64,000 nucleotides of DNA from the NCBI GenBank assembly GCA_943735955.1, contig OX030960.1:3426233-3490232 (forward strand), read 5' to 3'. Origin of the DNA: Piscicola geometra. Taxonomy: Eukaryota > Annelida > Clitellata > Hirudinida > Piscicolidae. The notes beneath the pieces are model-generated. The model did no database searches. It was given only the letters and a program-made list of their open reading frames with translations, and was not told the origin of the DNA. The translations under genes and the position numbers were made by a program. Positions 32,101 to 44,415 of this stretch are shown here, one piece after another (position 1 is the first letter of the stretch; the number at the start of each line of letters is the position of its first letter).

Positions 32101-33840
32101 TCATAATAGTGCCTAAATAGTTCACTCTAAAATAAGCACCGGCCAAATTCACGCATACCAAATACTTGAGATTGAAAAGCAATGGGAGGTTGCTGGAAAA
32201 TTAAATTTTTATTTCATACAATTTCACTCGCCGATGTAGCTGTAATCCGATTTAGGTGCATGAGTTGATTATAGGATGAGGTAAATTATGGCATGAAGGG
32301 ATGATGGGAAGAAAGATGATGGGAAGAAAGGATGATGGAAAGAAAGGATGATGGAAAGAAAGATGATGGAAAGAAAGGATGATGGGAAGAAAGATGATGG
32401 AAAGAAAGATGATGGGAAGAAAGGATGATGGGAAGAAAGATGATGGGAAGAAAGGATGATGGGAAGAAAGGATGATGGGAAGAAAGGATGATGGGAAGAA
32501 AGGATGATGGAAAGAAAGGATGATGGGAAGAAAGGATGATGGGAAGAAAGGATGATGGAAAGAAAGGATGATGGGAAGAAAGATGATGGAAAGAAAGGAT
32601 GATGGGAAGAAAGGATGATGGAAAGAAAGGATGATGGGAAGAAAGGATGATGGAAAGAAAGGATGATGGAAAGAAAGGATGATGGGAAGAAAGGATGATG
32701 GAAAGAAAGGATGATGGGAAGAAAGGATGATGGGAAGAAAGGATGATGGAAAGAAAGGATGATGGGAAGAAAGGATGATGGGAAGAAAGGATGATGGGAA
32801 GAAAGGATGATGGAAAGAAAGGATGATGGGAAGAAAGATAATGGAAAGAAAAGATGATGGAAAGAAAGATGATGGAAAGAAAGGATGATGGAAAGAAAGG
32901 GTGATGGATAAGTGTGTGATAGGATAAGTAAATGATGGGATGAATGATTAAAAAATGAAATGATGGAGACTTGAATATAAGGCTAATGAGTGATTAAATA
33001 GACGGATTGACATGAGATGGAAAAAGCTGGTTTAAGAATATTTTATTTTTATTCAAAAAATATCCAAAGTTGCTTTTTGTAAATTCATTTTCACTCCAGT
33101 TTCTTTGAAACTAATTTGAAAAAATAAATTATTTATTCAAACAACAACTTCAACACATATTTTCTCCATAAATCTAGCGTTGAAAAATTTCCTAATTTTA
33201 AGTAAGACAAAGTTAGACAGTATATCAACTTGTTAGAAGTACCACATATTCCGTACACTTATTATTTTAGAAATTCTAGTTAAATAAACAGAAGCCACGG
33301 AAAATCGAATTTTTAAAACCGTTTTGTCAATTTTTACTTGATCAGCTAATGAGAACTTCTTTTAAGCTATTGTTTAAGGCAATAAAAAATCCAGATTATT
33401 TAGATAGTTGAAACGATTTTAGTTTCCCAATATATTATTTAGTTTTAAAATTATTATCAACTTGTTGATTACATTTTTAATTTAATAAATAGAAACAACA
33501 ATTATATGATATATTAACTTTTCAATTCACTAAAACATTGCTTACACCAACACATTAGACACCACTGCTACCATCACTGCTACCCTCATCTCATCTACCC
33601 CACCGCTACCACTACTGCCCTTCCCTTATTACCCCCACTACTCCACACACACTACCGCCACCACCCCTACCACTACTACCACCACAGGGTAGAGACATGA
33701 TAGACTCTAACCGCTTTTCTTCGTTTCGAAGTCCCCCCTTCAGCGACTGCAAGCCTCAATCGTCCACTACAGCACCGCTTCTAACACACCGCAGGAAAGA
33801 AGAGCAAACCACGAATGACTCGATAATTCGTCTTGAATAA
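23148..33840 (+). CDS. Shal: Shal-type voltage-gated K+ channel (Kv4)
   Basis: Pore subunit of the fast transient (A-type) K+ current at the plasma membrane. Exons: 23148-23422, 23559-23836, 23987-24584, 27400-27562, 28509-29291 and 33688-33840; every junction is in phase and the product is 749 residues. The start [17 protein letters not shown] matches the Kv4 N-terminus that binds KChIPs. Next come the T1 domain (residues about 40-145) with VHFPRSAC and GDCCYEEF supplying the zinc-site His/Cys residues, segments S1-S6, S4 with [19 protein letters not shown], selectivity filter TTLGYGD, and S6 with [14 protein letters not shown]. The cytoplasmic tail is rich in Gln and His and ends in a [13 protein letters not shown] block. 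The last exon ([10 protein letters not shown] ... THRRKEEQ ... TAA) is inferred from phase, a very pyrimidine-rich acceptor and loose likeness to the vertebrate NRPSSHSPS/RRHKK segment. Confidence 0.93.
24585..27399 (+). other. Kv4 intron splitting the selectivity-filter codons
   Basis: A 2.8 kb intron lies after CTA GG of the TTLG/YGD coding sequence (phase 2). It is AT-rich and holds an old transposon trace at about 25280-25620 and a GC-richer unexplained patch at about 26690-26870. A pore-region intron is, to my recollection, shared with vertebrate KCND genes, so it is probably ancient. Confidence 0.7.
25280..25620 (-). mobile_element. Very degraded hAT-like remnant
   Basis: Weak similarity by eye to the fossil at 12860-13800: GATCTGTGGATTCGTCAA here against GATTTGTGGATTCGTCAA there (about 13198), and CCACAACTTCAAGAAATACTG against CCACAACCTTAAGGAACACTG. 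The same order and spacing suggest a second decayed copy of the same family. No open frame remains. Confidence 0.5.
29231..29291 (+). other. Dileucine dendritic-targeting motif of Kv4
   Basis: The end of coding exon 5 encodes [19 protein letters not shown]. Vertebrate Kv4 has the closely similar SSFETQHHHLLHCLEKTT, a 16-residue dileucine segment reported to direct Kv4 to dendrites. The rest of the tail is unlike the vertebrate protein, so this block stands out as selectively conserved. Confidence 0.85.
32297..32905 (+). repeat. Purine-only minisatellite in last Kv4 intron
   Basis: About 38 to 40 copies of a 15-16 bp unit GGATGATGGGAAGAAA, alternating between GGGAAG and GGAAAG forms. The + strand is nearly all purine plus one T per unit. 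It lies inside the 4.4 kb intron between coding exons 5 and 6 of the channel gene. Confidence 0.95.
33545..33687 (+). promoter_or_regulatory. Extended CCACTACC-rich tract feeding the last Kv4 acceptor
   Basis: About 140 bp of C-rich, G-poor low-complexity sequence ending in CACTACTACCACCACAG, directly before the exon at 33688. It is an unusually long pyrimidine-rich tract for the final 3' splice site. Confidence 0.6.
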
Positions 33841-36800
33841 AGAAGCTCGAAGCGTCCATCCATCCATCTTCCCGCTCATTCATCACGGTGGCGTCTGTGC
33901 ATGAAACCCTTTTGAGAGTTGGAGCATTAAGCAGCATCTCTTGGAACCCTCGATGCATTAAGTCGCTGTAATTCAGTTAAGTTACTGGTCGCATTAAAAC
34001 TTAGTAGCTGAAAGATGCCGATAAAGAAGGGTATAGAGTTGGCATTAAAAGTTGAAATAAAATGAATTCATGAGTATTTCCATGTAACGGCCGTAAAAAA
34101 TATTAGTAATGCCAATTCTCAGCGGGTCCCTTTCGCTACGGTTCAATGGAACGAGAACTGGATTTTGAGCTTAAAATGGAAAAAAACGTAATAAATATGT
34201 TTTAAAATCAAAGTTTAAAAAAATTATATCTAAGAATATTTAGAGTTCTTCGAGGTTAAAATAATAAAAATTTAATGGAGTCTTTTAATACAAAATAGGG
34301 CTATAAAAAGTAATTAAGCAATACTATTGTCATTAATCGGGTAACTAGAGAGAATAAAACAAAAGTAAGTATTTAATTTCAAAACAATAATTAATATATT
34401 TTTATTTTAAAGTAGAAAAGCTAAGATTAGAAATACAGAAGCAACGTTTTTCATTTGACTCTCATATTGTTACGTTGTTACTTGAACAGTCATTCAGTCG
34501 TTTAAATGCATGTTATTTTTATACTGGCGTTGTAGTCGATTTCAACCATTTGTAAGAACTAAAGTTTTTTATCCCGTTATTCCCCGTCCTCACTCTAGTA
34601 CACCTCTCTTCTCCATAGACGGATAAAAACTTTCTAACGATTCGATGTCTGAGGAGCTCTTGGTGCAGTATAAGCAATGCTGACAGTCTTTCGGCGGAGT
34701 TTTGACACACACAGAGATACAAAAGCTCTCTCGTGAATGCAAACAATTGAATGCGTGCACTCATCCAGGTTGACGCTTAAGAGCTGCTAAAATACAATGT
34801 GAATTTCTTAGGAAAACTAATTTTATAAATTTAAACAGAATTAATTAGCTTTTAAATTGATATCAGTTGAAAATACTGAAGAAATTAAGATATAGGCATA
34901 AAAGTTAAGCAATACGCATTTAAAACTTTTGAAAACGTGTCTTGAAGTGATTAAATAGGAAACAGCACTCAAATTTTCGTTTAGTGGTTTCGATGCAAAC
35001 TAATCAAATATTGAGTTTAATTGTAGCTTTAGTGTGTCAACACTTTTTAAATAAATACTAAGTAAAGAAAAAGTTTTTAGAAAGTATTTCTTTCAGTTTT
35101 TAAATTTAATTTATTTTTGTAAGGTTTATTGTGCCATGCTTTGAATATTTGGATTTGAAAACCTTGGACTGTACAAAAGTATAAATAATTGTTTCAAAAA
35201 AATTTTCCCGTTAAGTTACGGTCAATAAACCAAATATGAAACTGAAATTAAACTAAATAAAATGTTTCGTATAAATTTTGGATTTTAGTGAATAGTTTGA
35301 TATCTCAAATTCAACTTTTCTGATCCACAATTTGGTGTAACCACATAAGCGCTCAGTGAGCAAAATGCTTGAAAGCGCTTCAAAATTCGAGCTTCATTCC
35401 ATCCTCGTGCGTTCGGGCTTTCGTGAGCTGCTCGGTGAAGGCTTGTTGACCCAGCATACAAGGCAAACAATGGACCTCTTCAAGTCGATCATGTAAATAG
35501 CTGTGCTTTAAAATATTACATACTTTACTCCAAATATGGTGGAGTGGAATATATTTTGTATATTAAATTATATCGAATCTTCATTTTTTTATTTTTAATC
35601 AAAGTTGGGCACCAAACCGTCAATCTTTTGAATCGTTATTAGCGAAGTTAGCATTTTCATTGGAAATTTAACTTTTAATTTTTTATTGCTTAGTTAAATA
35701 TGATAACAGTAAGGTTGCTAAGGTAAAGAAAAAAATGGAGGACCGTTGGAAGAAAGAACAGCAACAGTGGAAGTAGCAAAAACGAGAGGGAGGTGGATGA
35801 GGATGACTCAGAATTCTTTAGTGATGTGACACAGTCAAAAGAAATTACCAAAAGCCACAGTTTGAAAAAAGACAGAGCCTAAAACTTGGTCAAAAGCTGT
35901 TTGGAGACCGAATCAAAGAATTCTTTGACAAATGCTGCTCTTTCGAGTGAGAAACTCTTGAGGAACATATTCATCAAGATCAACACAATTTATTTTCAAT
36001 GGAGAAAACATCTTACGTGCCAAGAGATCAGCTCTGTCAGATAAAAACTTTTAAATGTTACTTTTCATGAATGGAAACATGCTTTTCATGCACAAAATAC
36101 AAAATGAGAAAAAATGAAATAGTCATTTATGTATATAGTCTGTTTTTTTTCCATTTAAAACTTTTCAAAATGATTTTTTTCAAATAATAATTATATAAAA
36201 AGTTCATACTATAATATTAAGCCTAAATTTGTATTTTTATTCAATTAAAAAAAAACAAAGTTTTAACCTTCAGTGATAACGCCCGTTAAATAAAAAAATT
36301 AATTACCGAAACAAAGGTAAACGAAATTACTTTTTGATTAATTGTGCCCACCTTTTCTGATCGTAGAAACTAACATTTTCATGAACTTCTGTGGCTTGTT
36401 CTTGTTGCTTAGAACCCGTTGACTTTCATTTAGTTTTGTTTCATATTATAAACTTTAAAAATATAATAGTATTAGAAAATAATTTTCATTAAATTAAATT
36501 TAAAACCGTGCCATTATTACATTTAAATATATAAATACGGATTTAGAGAATAAATGAAAAGACGGCTTGTAACAAATGTTCCCTTGATGGTTTCAACTAT
36601 GGGAGTAGGTTAAAGTGATGATGGAAAACGAGCTATTAGAGGGGTAAATTAGAGGGTCGATGGTAACATCACGTTACTTAGACTTTGACAGCATTATTTG
36701 CAGTAAACTTGGTTTAAACTTTCATGAACCATCTAGAAACGTAGATAATACTTTCGTTTTGTATAAATTATAATTAGTTATAATTTATTGGTTCTGATTT

Positions 36801-38875
36801 TTATAATTATAAATGAATTTGAAAAAATTTCAGCAAATAGTATTATTTTTCTTTGAAATTGTATAGATATTTTAAACTGAATATATTTTGAAGGTTATTT
36901 TACAATAAAAGTGTAAATGTTCTTTTGATTTAATTGTGTTAAAACTTTTAATTTTGAAATGATTATTAAATCATTTAAAGAGCTAAGTAAAGAATAAAAA
37001 TTAAGCCGTCTTTGAATATTTCATTAAACAATTAAACTTAATAAGACTTTATTTTTTACCATTCTTTTTAGAATAAAACTTTAATTAAAAATGTAAACCC
37101 CTTGAAAATTTTAATTTAATCTAAAAAAAATTTTTTTACAGACTCGTGAATTTTAATTATTCTTTCATTTTAATCTTATACACAATTTTACACTGACACA
37201 ACTTTCTTAATGGATTCAAAAATGTTGCTACACGTCACAGCGCTAAAGGATTTTTAGTCTTAATCTTGCGAAGACCATGTTACAAGAATATTTATAGATT
37301 TGAGAAGTGTAACTGCGTACGAAACTAGAGCAATAACACTCAAATAGGCGTTGTAGAAATCAGCATCAACCATAAAGTTGCACGCTATAAAAGTTCCACT
37401 GCAAATAAGAATATGAGAGCTTCTTGTTGGTTCATTCATATAACAATTACAACAGCAATAACAAAACTGCAACAACTGCAACAGAAATTACAGATCATTG
37501 GTGTGGCTTAGAGTGAGATGTGTCTATGAAACACGCTACTCTGTGGACTTTAGATTATAGTCTATAGTTAGCATTGACAACTATAGACCCTATACTGAAG
37601 TTTATAAAATCAAAGTTTAAAACTTTATATAAAAAATATTCATTTGGCTTTTTAATTGAAATTTGAAAATGAAAAATGAGGGATTGGATGAAGGGATTGT
37701 TAACTCGTCTAATGAAAAATACAAGAAAAATAAGGATTCGTGGGGGTTTATGTGAAAAAAACTTATTAAAACAAATATAGAGAGATTAATTGAATTTAAA
37801 AAAAATTAAAAAAGTAAAAAAAACCAAGAATTGGAAAAATATTTTTGGAGTGGTTTAAACAAATGACTGAGAACAACACACAGTTGAGAAATTAAATTTT
37901 AATGAAAATCTACTCTCAGTAAGAATAAAAAAGGACAAAAACATTTCCAAAAAATGTGAAAAGTTTGCTTGGTTAAAAATTAAAAAAAAAATATAGTAAA
38001 ATAATGTTTCAATTGATTTTTTTAAATTTATAAACAGACTAATTTTTAAATAATTCTCACTTTTGAATTCATTTTTCGAATTGGTGAACTGAAAATGTGA
38101 AGTTTAACCGAAAAAATAAACTATGCAACAACTTTAAAAAAGAGAAGGAATTTTAAGTTTTATTGGGTAGAAAAATGTACGTGTCACTACTAGAGGAATT
38201 TTACAAGTTTCAAGAGCTCAATGAAGTTCCAACTGAGCTTTTCTATAAAACCTTTTTCTATGTTTATCGAAAAAATGTATAACTTTGAGAATAAATACCC
38301 TTTATCACATTTTTCAAAACTTTACATAAATAAAACTTATTGCTTTCAAACTTTTTGAAAACTTTTTCTTATTGATTGAATGGTTTGTAGATCATGAGTG
38401 CAAAAATAGAATTTCTACAACTATTTTAAAATGAAATGTGTAATAAAACATCAAACGAAAAGTATGGCCTGTTTGTGGTTCTTATCGTTCAGCAAAAACA
38501 AGGATCGAATCAGAAAAAGAATGGAAACTTTGAAACTATAAATTTTAGATCCTACAAAATACTCATTATCATGTGGAGAATTTATAACTTTGTTAAATGG
38601 TCAAATATTTATCGCAAAAACAGATTTAAAAATACTTTTCAAAAACAGTCTTTTAATTTGAAAATGATTAAAATCTGAATTTGGAACTGTTTAACAGCAA
38701 ACGCAAAAAAATATTTTAAAAACAGTTTTAAAAAATGGTGCACAGTATACTATTTCATAAGAAAAGTGTAGTGAAACACTTAGGGCATTGAGAAAAAGTT
38801 GGTGAAAGTTGAAGTATATTGAAAAATTGAAAGCTGAAATATTTTTTTAGAAACAAATGTAATACTCTAAATTTT
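33841..38875. other. Convergent spacer between Kv4 and the fibrinogen-domain gene
   Basis: AT-rich DNA with no gene I can defend. The two flanking genes point at each other, so both 3' UTRs should lie here. An isolated, more codon-like stretch at about 35740-36060 is listed separately. Confidence 0.5.
35740..36060 (+). pseudogene. Unidentified coding-like fragment with stops
   Basis: One frame gives an acidic, Ser/Lys-rich sequence (VDEDDSEFFSDVTQSKEITK, then a stop, then NLVKSCLETESKNSLTNAAL). Composition is richer than the surrounding DNA. I do not recognise it; a transposon-derived or gene-derived relic is possible, chance is not excluded. Confidence 0.3.
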
Positions 38876-40959
38876 TCAGAGATAAATTTTCATGAGCCAG
38901 TTTTTATTATTTCTTTTAAATGTATTCCACGTGGCTCCTTCCCCAACAGGACCTAAAATGATTCCGTTCAGGTTGCTATTATAACAGTTTTTGAACCACT
39001 AGCCACCAGCGTACGTAGAGGCACAACTCGAATGGGCATACAAATCATGATCCCGGTCATAGGTGCTGAAGAACATTCCGTCGTGGAAAGCCAGAGCATC
39101 TCCCGAGGTTCTTGAAAATCCTGAAATCTGATGGGGCAACAACGCGAAGTTAATAAAATTGATGTCTTAAAAATACTTTTCTTCTAAAAAAGCTTTTTAT
39201 CTTGAAAATCAATTTTTGAGTGTTTATAGAGCTAAACTATATTTATTTGAAGAGATTAAATGAAAAGTTTAAAAAAAATTTAAAATTCATTAAAATATAT
39301 TTAATTTATATCTTTCATTCTTAAGGCATCAAGAAGTCAATAGAACATGAGAATTCAAAATACAAGAATATAAAAGCAGCAACAATAATTTTATTTTAGT
39401 AATAGAAATATTCCAATTTTTTCGGTTTTCTCATAAGTTTAATTGTATTGATATTTATTAATAAAATTATTTATTTCAAGACTTTTACACTTGTAGATGC
39501 TGATCATTGAAATGTTTTCTCTTTTACTATCTATAACACATAAAGATAAATAATAAATTCCAAAATTGCAAGAAATTTTTTTTTAAATAAAAATATAGGA
39601 ATAATTTGAATAATGGAAAATCAGCACAAATGCATCAAGAACATATTTTCACACTACCATCACGGCGGTAGATCCAACACAGAGCTACAAAAATTTATTT
39701 TTTAGAAAATTATAATATAATAATACTTTTTTCCACTTTAAATATAATCAAGATAAAAAGCAAAATGTATAAATTATTAATGAAGCATTAGGTATTCTGA
39801 GAAATGTTTTTTTCAAAAATAAAGTATTCGAAAACCTATTTTCAGACAGAAATGTATATAAATTTGATTTAAAAATTTAATACTTTTACTTTTCAACTTC
39901 TAATTTCACTTCGAAAGTTAATGCGCCTTATAAATGATATTTTTAGTCATAACAAGTGTGAGACAACAACCGATGCTTTACTGCCTTGTAAGTTTGTCAC
40001 AATTGCTCACCTAAATTTTATTATTAATTTAGGTCCTAAAAGTAACATGACAACAACGATTCTTATTTTAACCGTTGATTACGTGTTATAAATATTTTCC
40101 TCTTTTATGTCTATTAAATAAAGTCTAATTAATTCTGTCTTCATTCATTTCAAATAAATCCTAATAGAAAAGCAAAATACCGTTAGTTTGTAATTCTGGT
40201 TCGAATCAGCAACGAGGAACGAATCGTACAAAGCAACGGCGTATAATGAATCGTCCAAAGCCACCATCTCTACAGCTAATTTGTAGCTCTTCGAAGTGGT
40301 GAAAGAACTTATGTATTTGTTACCTGTGCATAATGTGTTTCATTGTCGGCGCCAAACTCTCCAATACCATCTTCGTATTCGCTCCAGGAACGATTGAAGT
40401 TCACAGGTGCTAGCACTCTTCTTTGAATGATCTTTGTGAAAGAATAAACAAATCGTTGCAGACTTTTGAAAAACTTTTGAAAGACTTTCAAATAATTTGA
40501 ATCACCATTCCGACCACCGGCTGACCCGCGATGACAGAGTAGTGGCAGAAGACTGGTCTGACGCCGAAAGAAGTTGAAAGGTGGTAGACCCCGTTGTCTT
40601 GACTACTCTGAAGATCATACTCAAAGCCAGGGGCGGCGATCTGCGAAAAATCTTGGGGGGGGGGGTCCTTCCCAGGGTTGGAATCAAAGAACCGGTATCG
40701 ACCAATACAGTAAAAGCAATACTATTTAGTATTGTTTACTGTAGTGCAAATTATTTTTGTATCAACTATTAATATTTGTATCACCAAACATATAAAAAAA
40801 AGTTTGATACTCAATAAAAATACTTTTCTATTGCCACTATGAGCGATTTGAAAAAAAACAATAGCGATTTTAGTAGTTGTAGTAGTAGTAGTAGTTGTCT
40901 TTATAGTGCATTTGTCTCGACACTCTATATATTTTTCTTCATCTTCCCCTTTCTCTCCT

Positions 40960-41850
40960 CTCACTCTGTCTCTAGATCGCACCCACACTTCTCAGCACCA
41001 CTTCTTCCATCCTCCGATCCTTCTTCTGGTATCCGAGGACCCCTTCCATCGGGTCCTGTTCTCCACGCTCTCTTCTCCAAACCGTCAGCCATTCTTCTCT
41101 CCACTCTTCATACAACCCACACTCTAGCAAAACGTGCCTCTCATTTTCTTCCTCCCCCAAACACACTTCCTATCCTTCTTCTCATACTTCCAGCGCACAA
41201 TTTCATTATTCCTTACCGTCAAGCTATCCCCCCTACACATCATCCTAACTTTCGCTCCATCCGAACCATCAACATATTTTTCCAACTTCCTGCTTTCACT
41301 AGTTCCCTTTCCCCTATCTTTCCGACCTCTCTTTCTGAAACGCCCATCATAAACACTCCGGCTCGTGCATCTTTCCCTCCACGTACCATTCGGCTCATAA
41401 CCTCCAAATCCCATTTTTTCCCTAATTTGGCTACACTTCTCCACCATTTAGATTTATTACCTATCTCCTCTACACATGCTCTACCTACTCTTTCTACAAT
41501 ATCTTTCCCCTCTAATGTCCTGATGAAAAAGTCTGTCATAACCTTAGCCTTTCTTTCCCAGAATGTACTCCAGGCTGTTTCTCCATGTACTACAACATTC
41601 CAAACACTAGTCTCTACCCCCCATATCCATCTCCTAAACTAAGTCTTCAAAACCTCTAACTTCTTTCTCTCCTTAGCTCACCAACCAACTGCTGCAACAC
41701 CATACATTAGCTTTTCTACAATCAAACTTTTCCATGCCTCCCTGCCCACGATAAACCGACTCCCCGATCTTTTTGCTCCATATATCACCATGCCGGTTAG
41801 GCTTCCAATGTACCTTTCATTATTTGTCATCTATATAAATTCAATTACAA
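40960..41850 (-). mobile_element. Non-LTR retrotransposon, reverse-transcriptase C-terminal remnant
   Basis: Read downward: VEKLMYGVAAVGW, stop, KERKKLEVLK, FRRWIWGVETSVWN (the end of the reverse-transcriptase domain with its YG..W and R.ILG-like blocks), a Lys/Arg-rich linker, then CLGEEENERHVLLECGLYEE, the zinc-binding C-terminus typical of these elements. At least two stops interrupt it. Lies in the long intron of the fibrinogen-domain gene, next to the hAT remnant. Confidence 0.8.
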
Positions 41851-41857
41851 CTAGCCA

Positions 41858-43885
41858 TCAACTCATCAAATAAGTTTTATAACATCTTGTTTTCCAATCA
41901 TTTCTGAGTAAAAATAGTTTTAAAAAATTAAAAATAGATTCAAATTTGCCAAAGTTATAAACAAATATACATTGGGAGATTTTTTTGGCCCACAGTGTAT
42001 ATTTAGAATCTAAATATACACTATGTATGTTTTCCTGCCCTCTCCCCACAGCTCGTTTACTCCAATTTCCAAAAAGAACTTTTTGAATGTCTGACCGACA
42101 AGCAAATTCTTCTGCTAGTCTTTTCAAATCCAGACTGTCAAGTATATTCTGATGTGCATGACAAACGGCCAGTGAATTCAAGCGAGGCTGTGTCATAGGT
42201 GTACGCAACCAAGTCTTAAGACACCGCAAAGCACTAAAAGATCTTTCTGCAGTACTTGACGTTATTGGACACACAAACATCAATCTGATCAATTTTTCAA
42301 CCTAAGGAAACAGATGTCTGGCTTCCGTGATCATAGCTTGCATTATTTTTTGCGTTTGTGCTAAATTTTTGTATTCATTCTGGTCTTTTAACATAGCTAA
42401 CTGTAAACAAAGACCAGTTTCATTTAACTCACGGTACTGCTTGCAAATATCATGGTTCACTTCACCAGTTAGCAACATTGTCTTCAGCTGCAAGTATGAA
42501 TTCAAACCAGGAGAATCTCGATTAAACCTTTCTGTGAGTTCCATGATTGCAATGTCTATGACAGCGTAATATGCGGTTCGATAATGTTCTTCTGGTGTTG
42601 TTGCTACATAAGCTGGGCCCAGCCCACAATACTTTTGTGGCGGCTTTCGCACCCGAGGTACAGCAATCGGCTCGAGATCATATGCCAAAACCATACTGTT
42701 GAAATCTCTGAAAATGGCGTTAAACTGTTCATCTGATCGTAGGCGACACAGTTCTTGCACAACTGAATCAGTCGCTGCAACCATTCCACTGACCTTGGCA
42801 CTTGCTGATTGCAACGACTTTTTTAACTGTTCCAGAAGTAAAAAAACCAAAACAACTACCTTGAGGGCCAGTGCAGTAGTGCCCTGTTGAAAAAAGGCCT
42901 CAGCCTTTACAGCTGTTTCATCAGCAGTACCAATGGAAGCAAATGATTCCAAGCTAACAAGTACCACTTCATAATGTTCAAGCACAGAAGACACTGTAGA
43001 TACTCTGGTCAGCCATCTTGTAGGACAAGAAGTTTTATACTATACTTTTTATTCAGTGGCTCATCAGGAAAGGCAGTTATAAAAGACACTAAAGCATCAC
43101 TAAACTTCTTCTTGAACTTCCCTGAAAGATTGTAAAAAACACCTAACTCTTAAACAAACTAAAGTGAATTGCTCACAAAGGGATTTGCGGCAACAAGATT
43201 TGCACAGTGGAAAAACAATGCAAGCGGATGCTCACTGCTGATAATAGCCTGACAACCATTATATCGGCCGTTCATTAAAGCAGCGCCGTCTTAAGTCTGA
43301 GCACTTAGTTTTTCTATGGGAAGCCAAATTCTGATCAAAACATCTTTTACTACAGCAGATAATGTTTTTCCGATCGTATCTGGTGTGCTGAATAAACCAA
43401 TAAACTGTTCATTAACATTCAGAGCTTCATCAAAAAAACGAATGCATATCGATTCCTTCTCTAACCCATTGCAGTCTTGTGTGCCGTCAACCACAACACC
43501 AAACTGGCTTGATTCGGCATTAACAGTGCACACTGTGTTTCTAACGATAGAATGAGCTAAAAACCTCAGCATTTCTTTTTGGCAGTAATGCCATATGAAA
43601 CTTGTAGTTTGATTTAACCACAACTTTAGTTAATGTTCGAAGCCTTTTGAAATTCATTAACCTTGGTTCATCTGAAAAGTAGAAAAGGTCGATCTTGAAG
43701 TGGATCTCAGAACTCCCATATGAACATCGCCCGTGCAAAATAAGTAACACAATATGAATGATTTTTTCAATAAAAATGTGATCTATCTTCTTGCAAAAAG
43801 TGAACTGATATTTTCTGAAAGGCACTCTGAATGTCTGCTTTCGAAAAGTGAAAAAATATATTACTGAATAAAAATTCAGTTTCAT
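41858..43885 (-). mobile_element. Decayed hAT transposase, ZMYM1-like family
   Basis: Fragments in order on the - strand: FGVVVDGTQD, KESICIRFFDE, EQFIGLFSTPDTIGKTLSAV, KDVLIRIWLPIEKLSAQ, then after a frameshift DGAALMNGRYNGCQA, HPLALFFHCANLVAAN, a middle part, and the dimerisation domain CPITSSTAERSFSALRCLKTWLR. This is the zinc-finger MYM-type-1-like branch of hAT and differs from the ZBED5-like fossil at 12.9 kb. Frameshifts show it is inactive. Confidence 0.85.
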
Positions 43886-43889
43886 GCTA

Positions 43890-44320
43890 TGGTTGACGAT
43901 TATGCTTGAATTAAGATAGGAGTTGAGAAATTATTGTATCTGTAAAACTGAGGGGGGTCCATGTTAAGATGGACCCCAGGACCCCCAGCATCGCTGCCCA
44001 TACATACTCACAATGTATTACTGTATTAGCATTTTTTTATCCCATGGTTAACGATCAGGCTCGTATTAAAATAAGGGTTGAGAAATGTGTATTTTAAAAG
44101 AGTGAGGGGGTTCTTATAAAGGTTGACCCCAGGACCCCCTCAGGATTCTCATCTACGTCATAGTGATGAAAAACTAGGTAAATGAGTATTTAAGTAAGAG
44201 AAGAATATTTTTGTTTTAGACAGCTGTCACTATAACTAATAGAAATTTTTGAATACAAAAATGGGAAAAAAGTGGGGGGGTCCCTATTAAGGTGGACCCT
44301 CCCACTAAATAAAAGACTTT
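43890..44320. repeat. Three degenerate copies of a GGGGGTCC...GGACCCC block
   Basis: Around 43952, 44105 and 44270 the pattern TTGAGAAAT ... GAGGGGGTCC ... GGTGGACCCC recurs about every 150 bp. Each ends in a hairpin-like GGGTCC/GGACCC pair. A related GGGGGTCC lies at about 40660, at the far side of the transposon cluster. Probably terminal or subterminal repeats of one of the elements. Confidence 0.6.
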
Positions 44321-44344
44321 TGAAAGACATTTAAATAATTTGAC

Positions 44345-44415
44345 TCACCATTTCGATCACAAGTATGACAAGCCAATTTGATGGTGGGAACAGGAATAGC
44401 CGTTTGACTGGGCAA
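44345..44415 (-). other. Possible extra exon or partial exon copy of the FReD gene
   Basis: On the - strand, LPSQTAIPVPTIKLACHTCD precedes a strong donor (GAAATG|GTGAGTC). The donor and the following intron bases closely resemble the donor end of the FReD exon at 40506 (GGAATG|GTGATTC, then AAATTATTTGAAAG in both), so one was duplicated from the other. Confidence 0.45.

Noticed and set aside
32297..32905. CRISPR-like or centromeric satellite array
   Set aside because: Short 15-16 bp tandem units without spacers, confined to one intron.
34519..34764. 81-codon - strand open frame
   Set aside because: No known motif, no splice context and no codon-like conservation visible; chance is likely.
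39001..39127. Frameshift between the last two FReD exons
   Set aside because: An acceptor at 39129-39128 (CATCAG) gives the correct phase, so only the TAG remains as a defect.
40839..41642. 267-codon + strand open frame, Ser/Pro/Leu-rich
   Set aside because: It is antisense to the LINE reverse-transcriptase remnant and has no recognisable domain.
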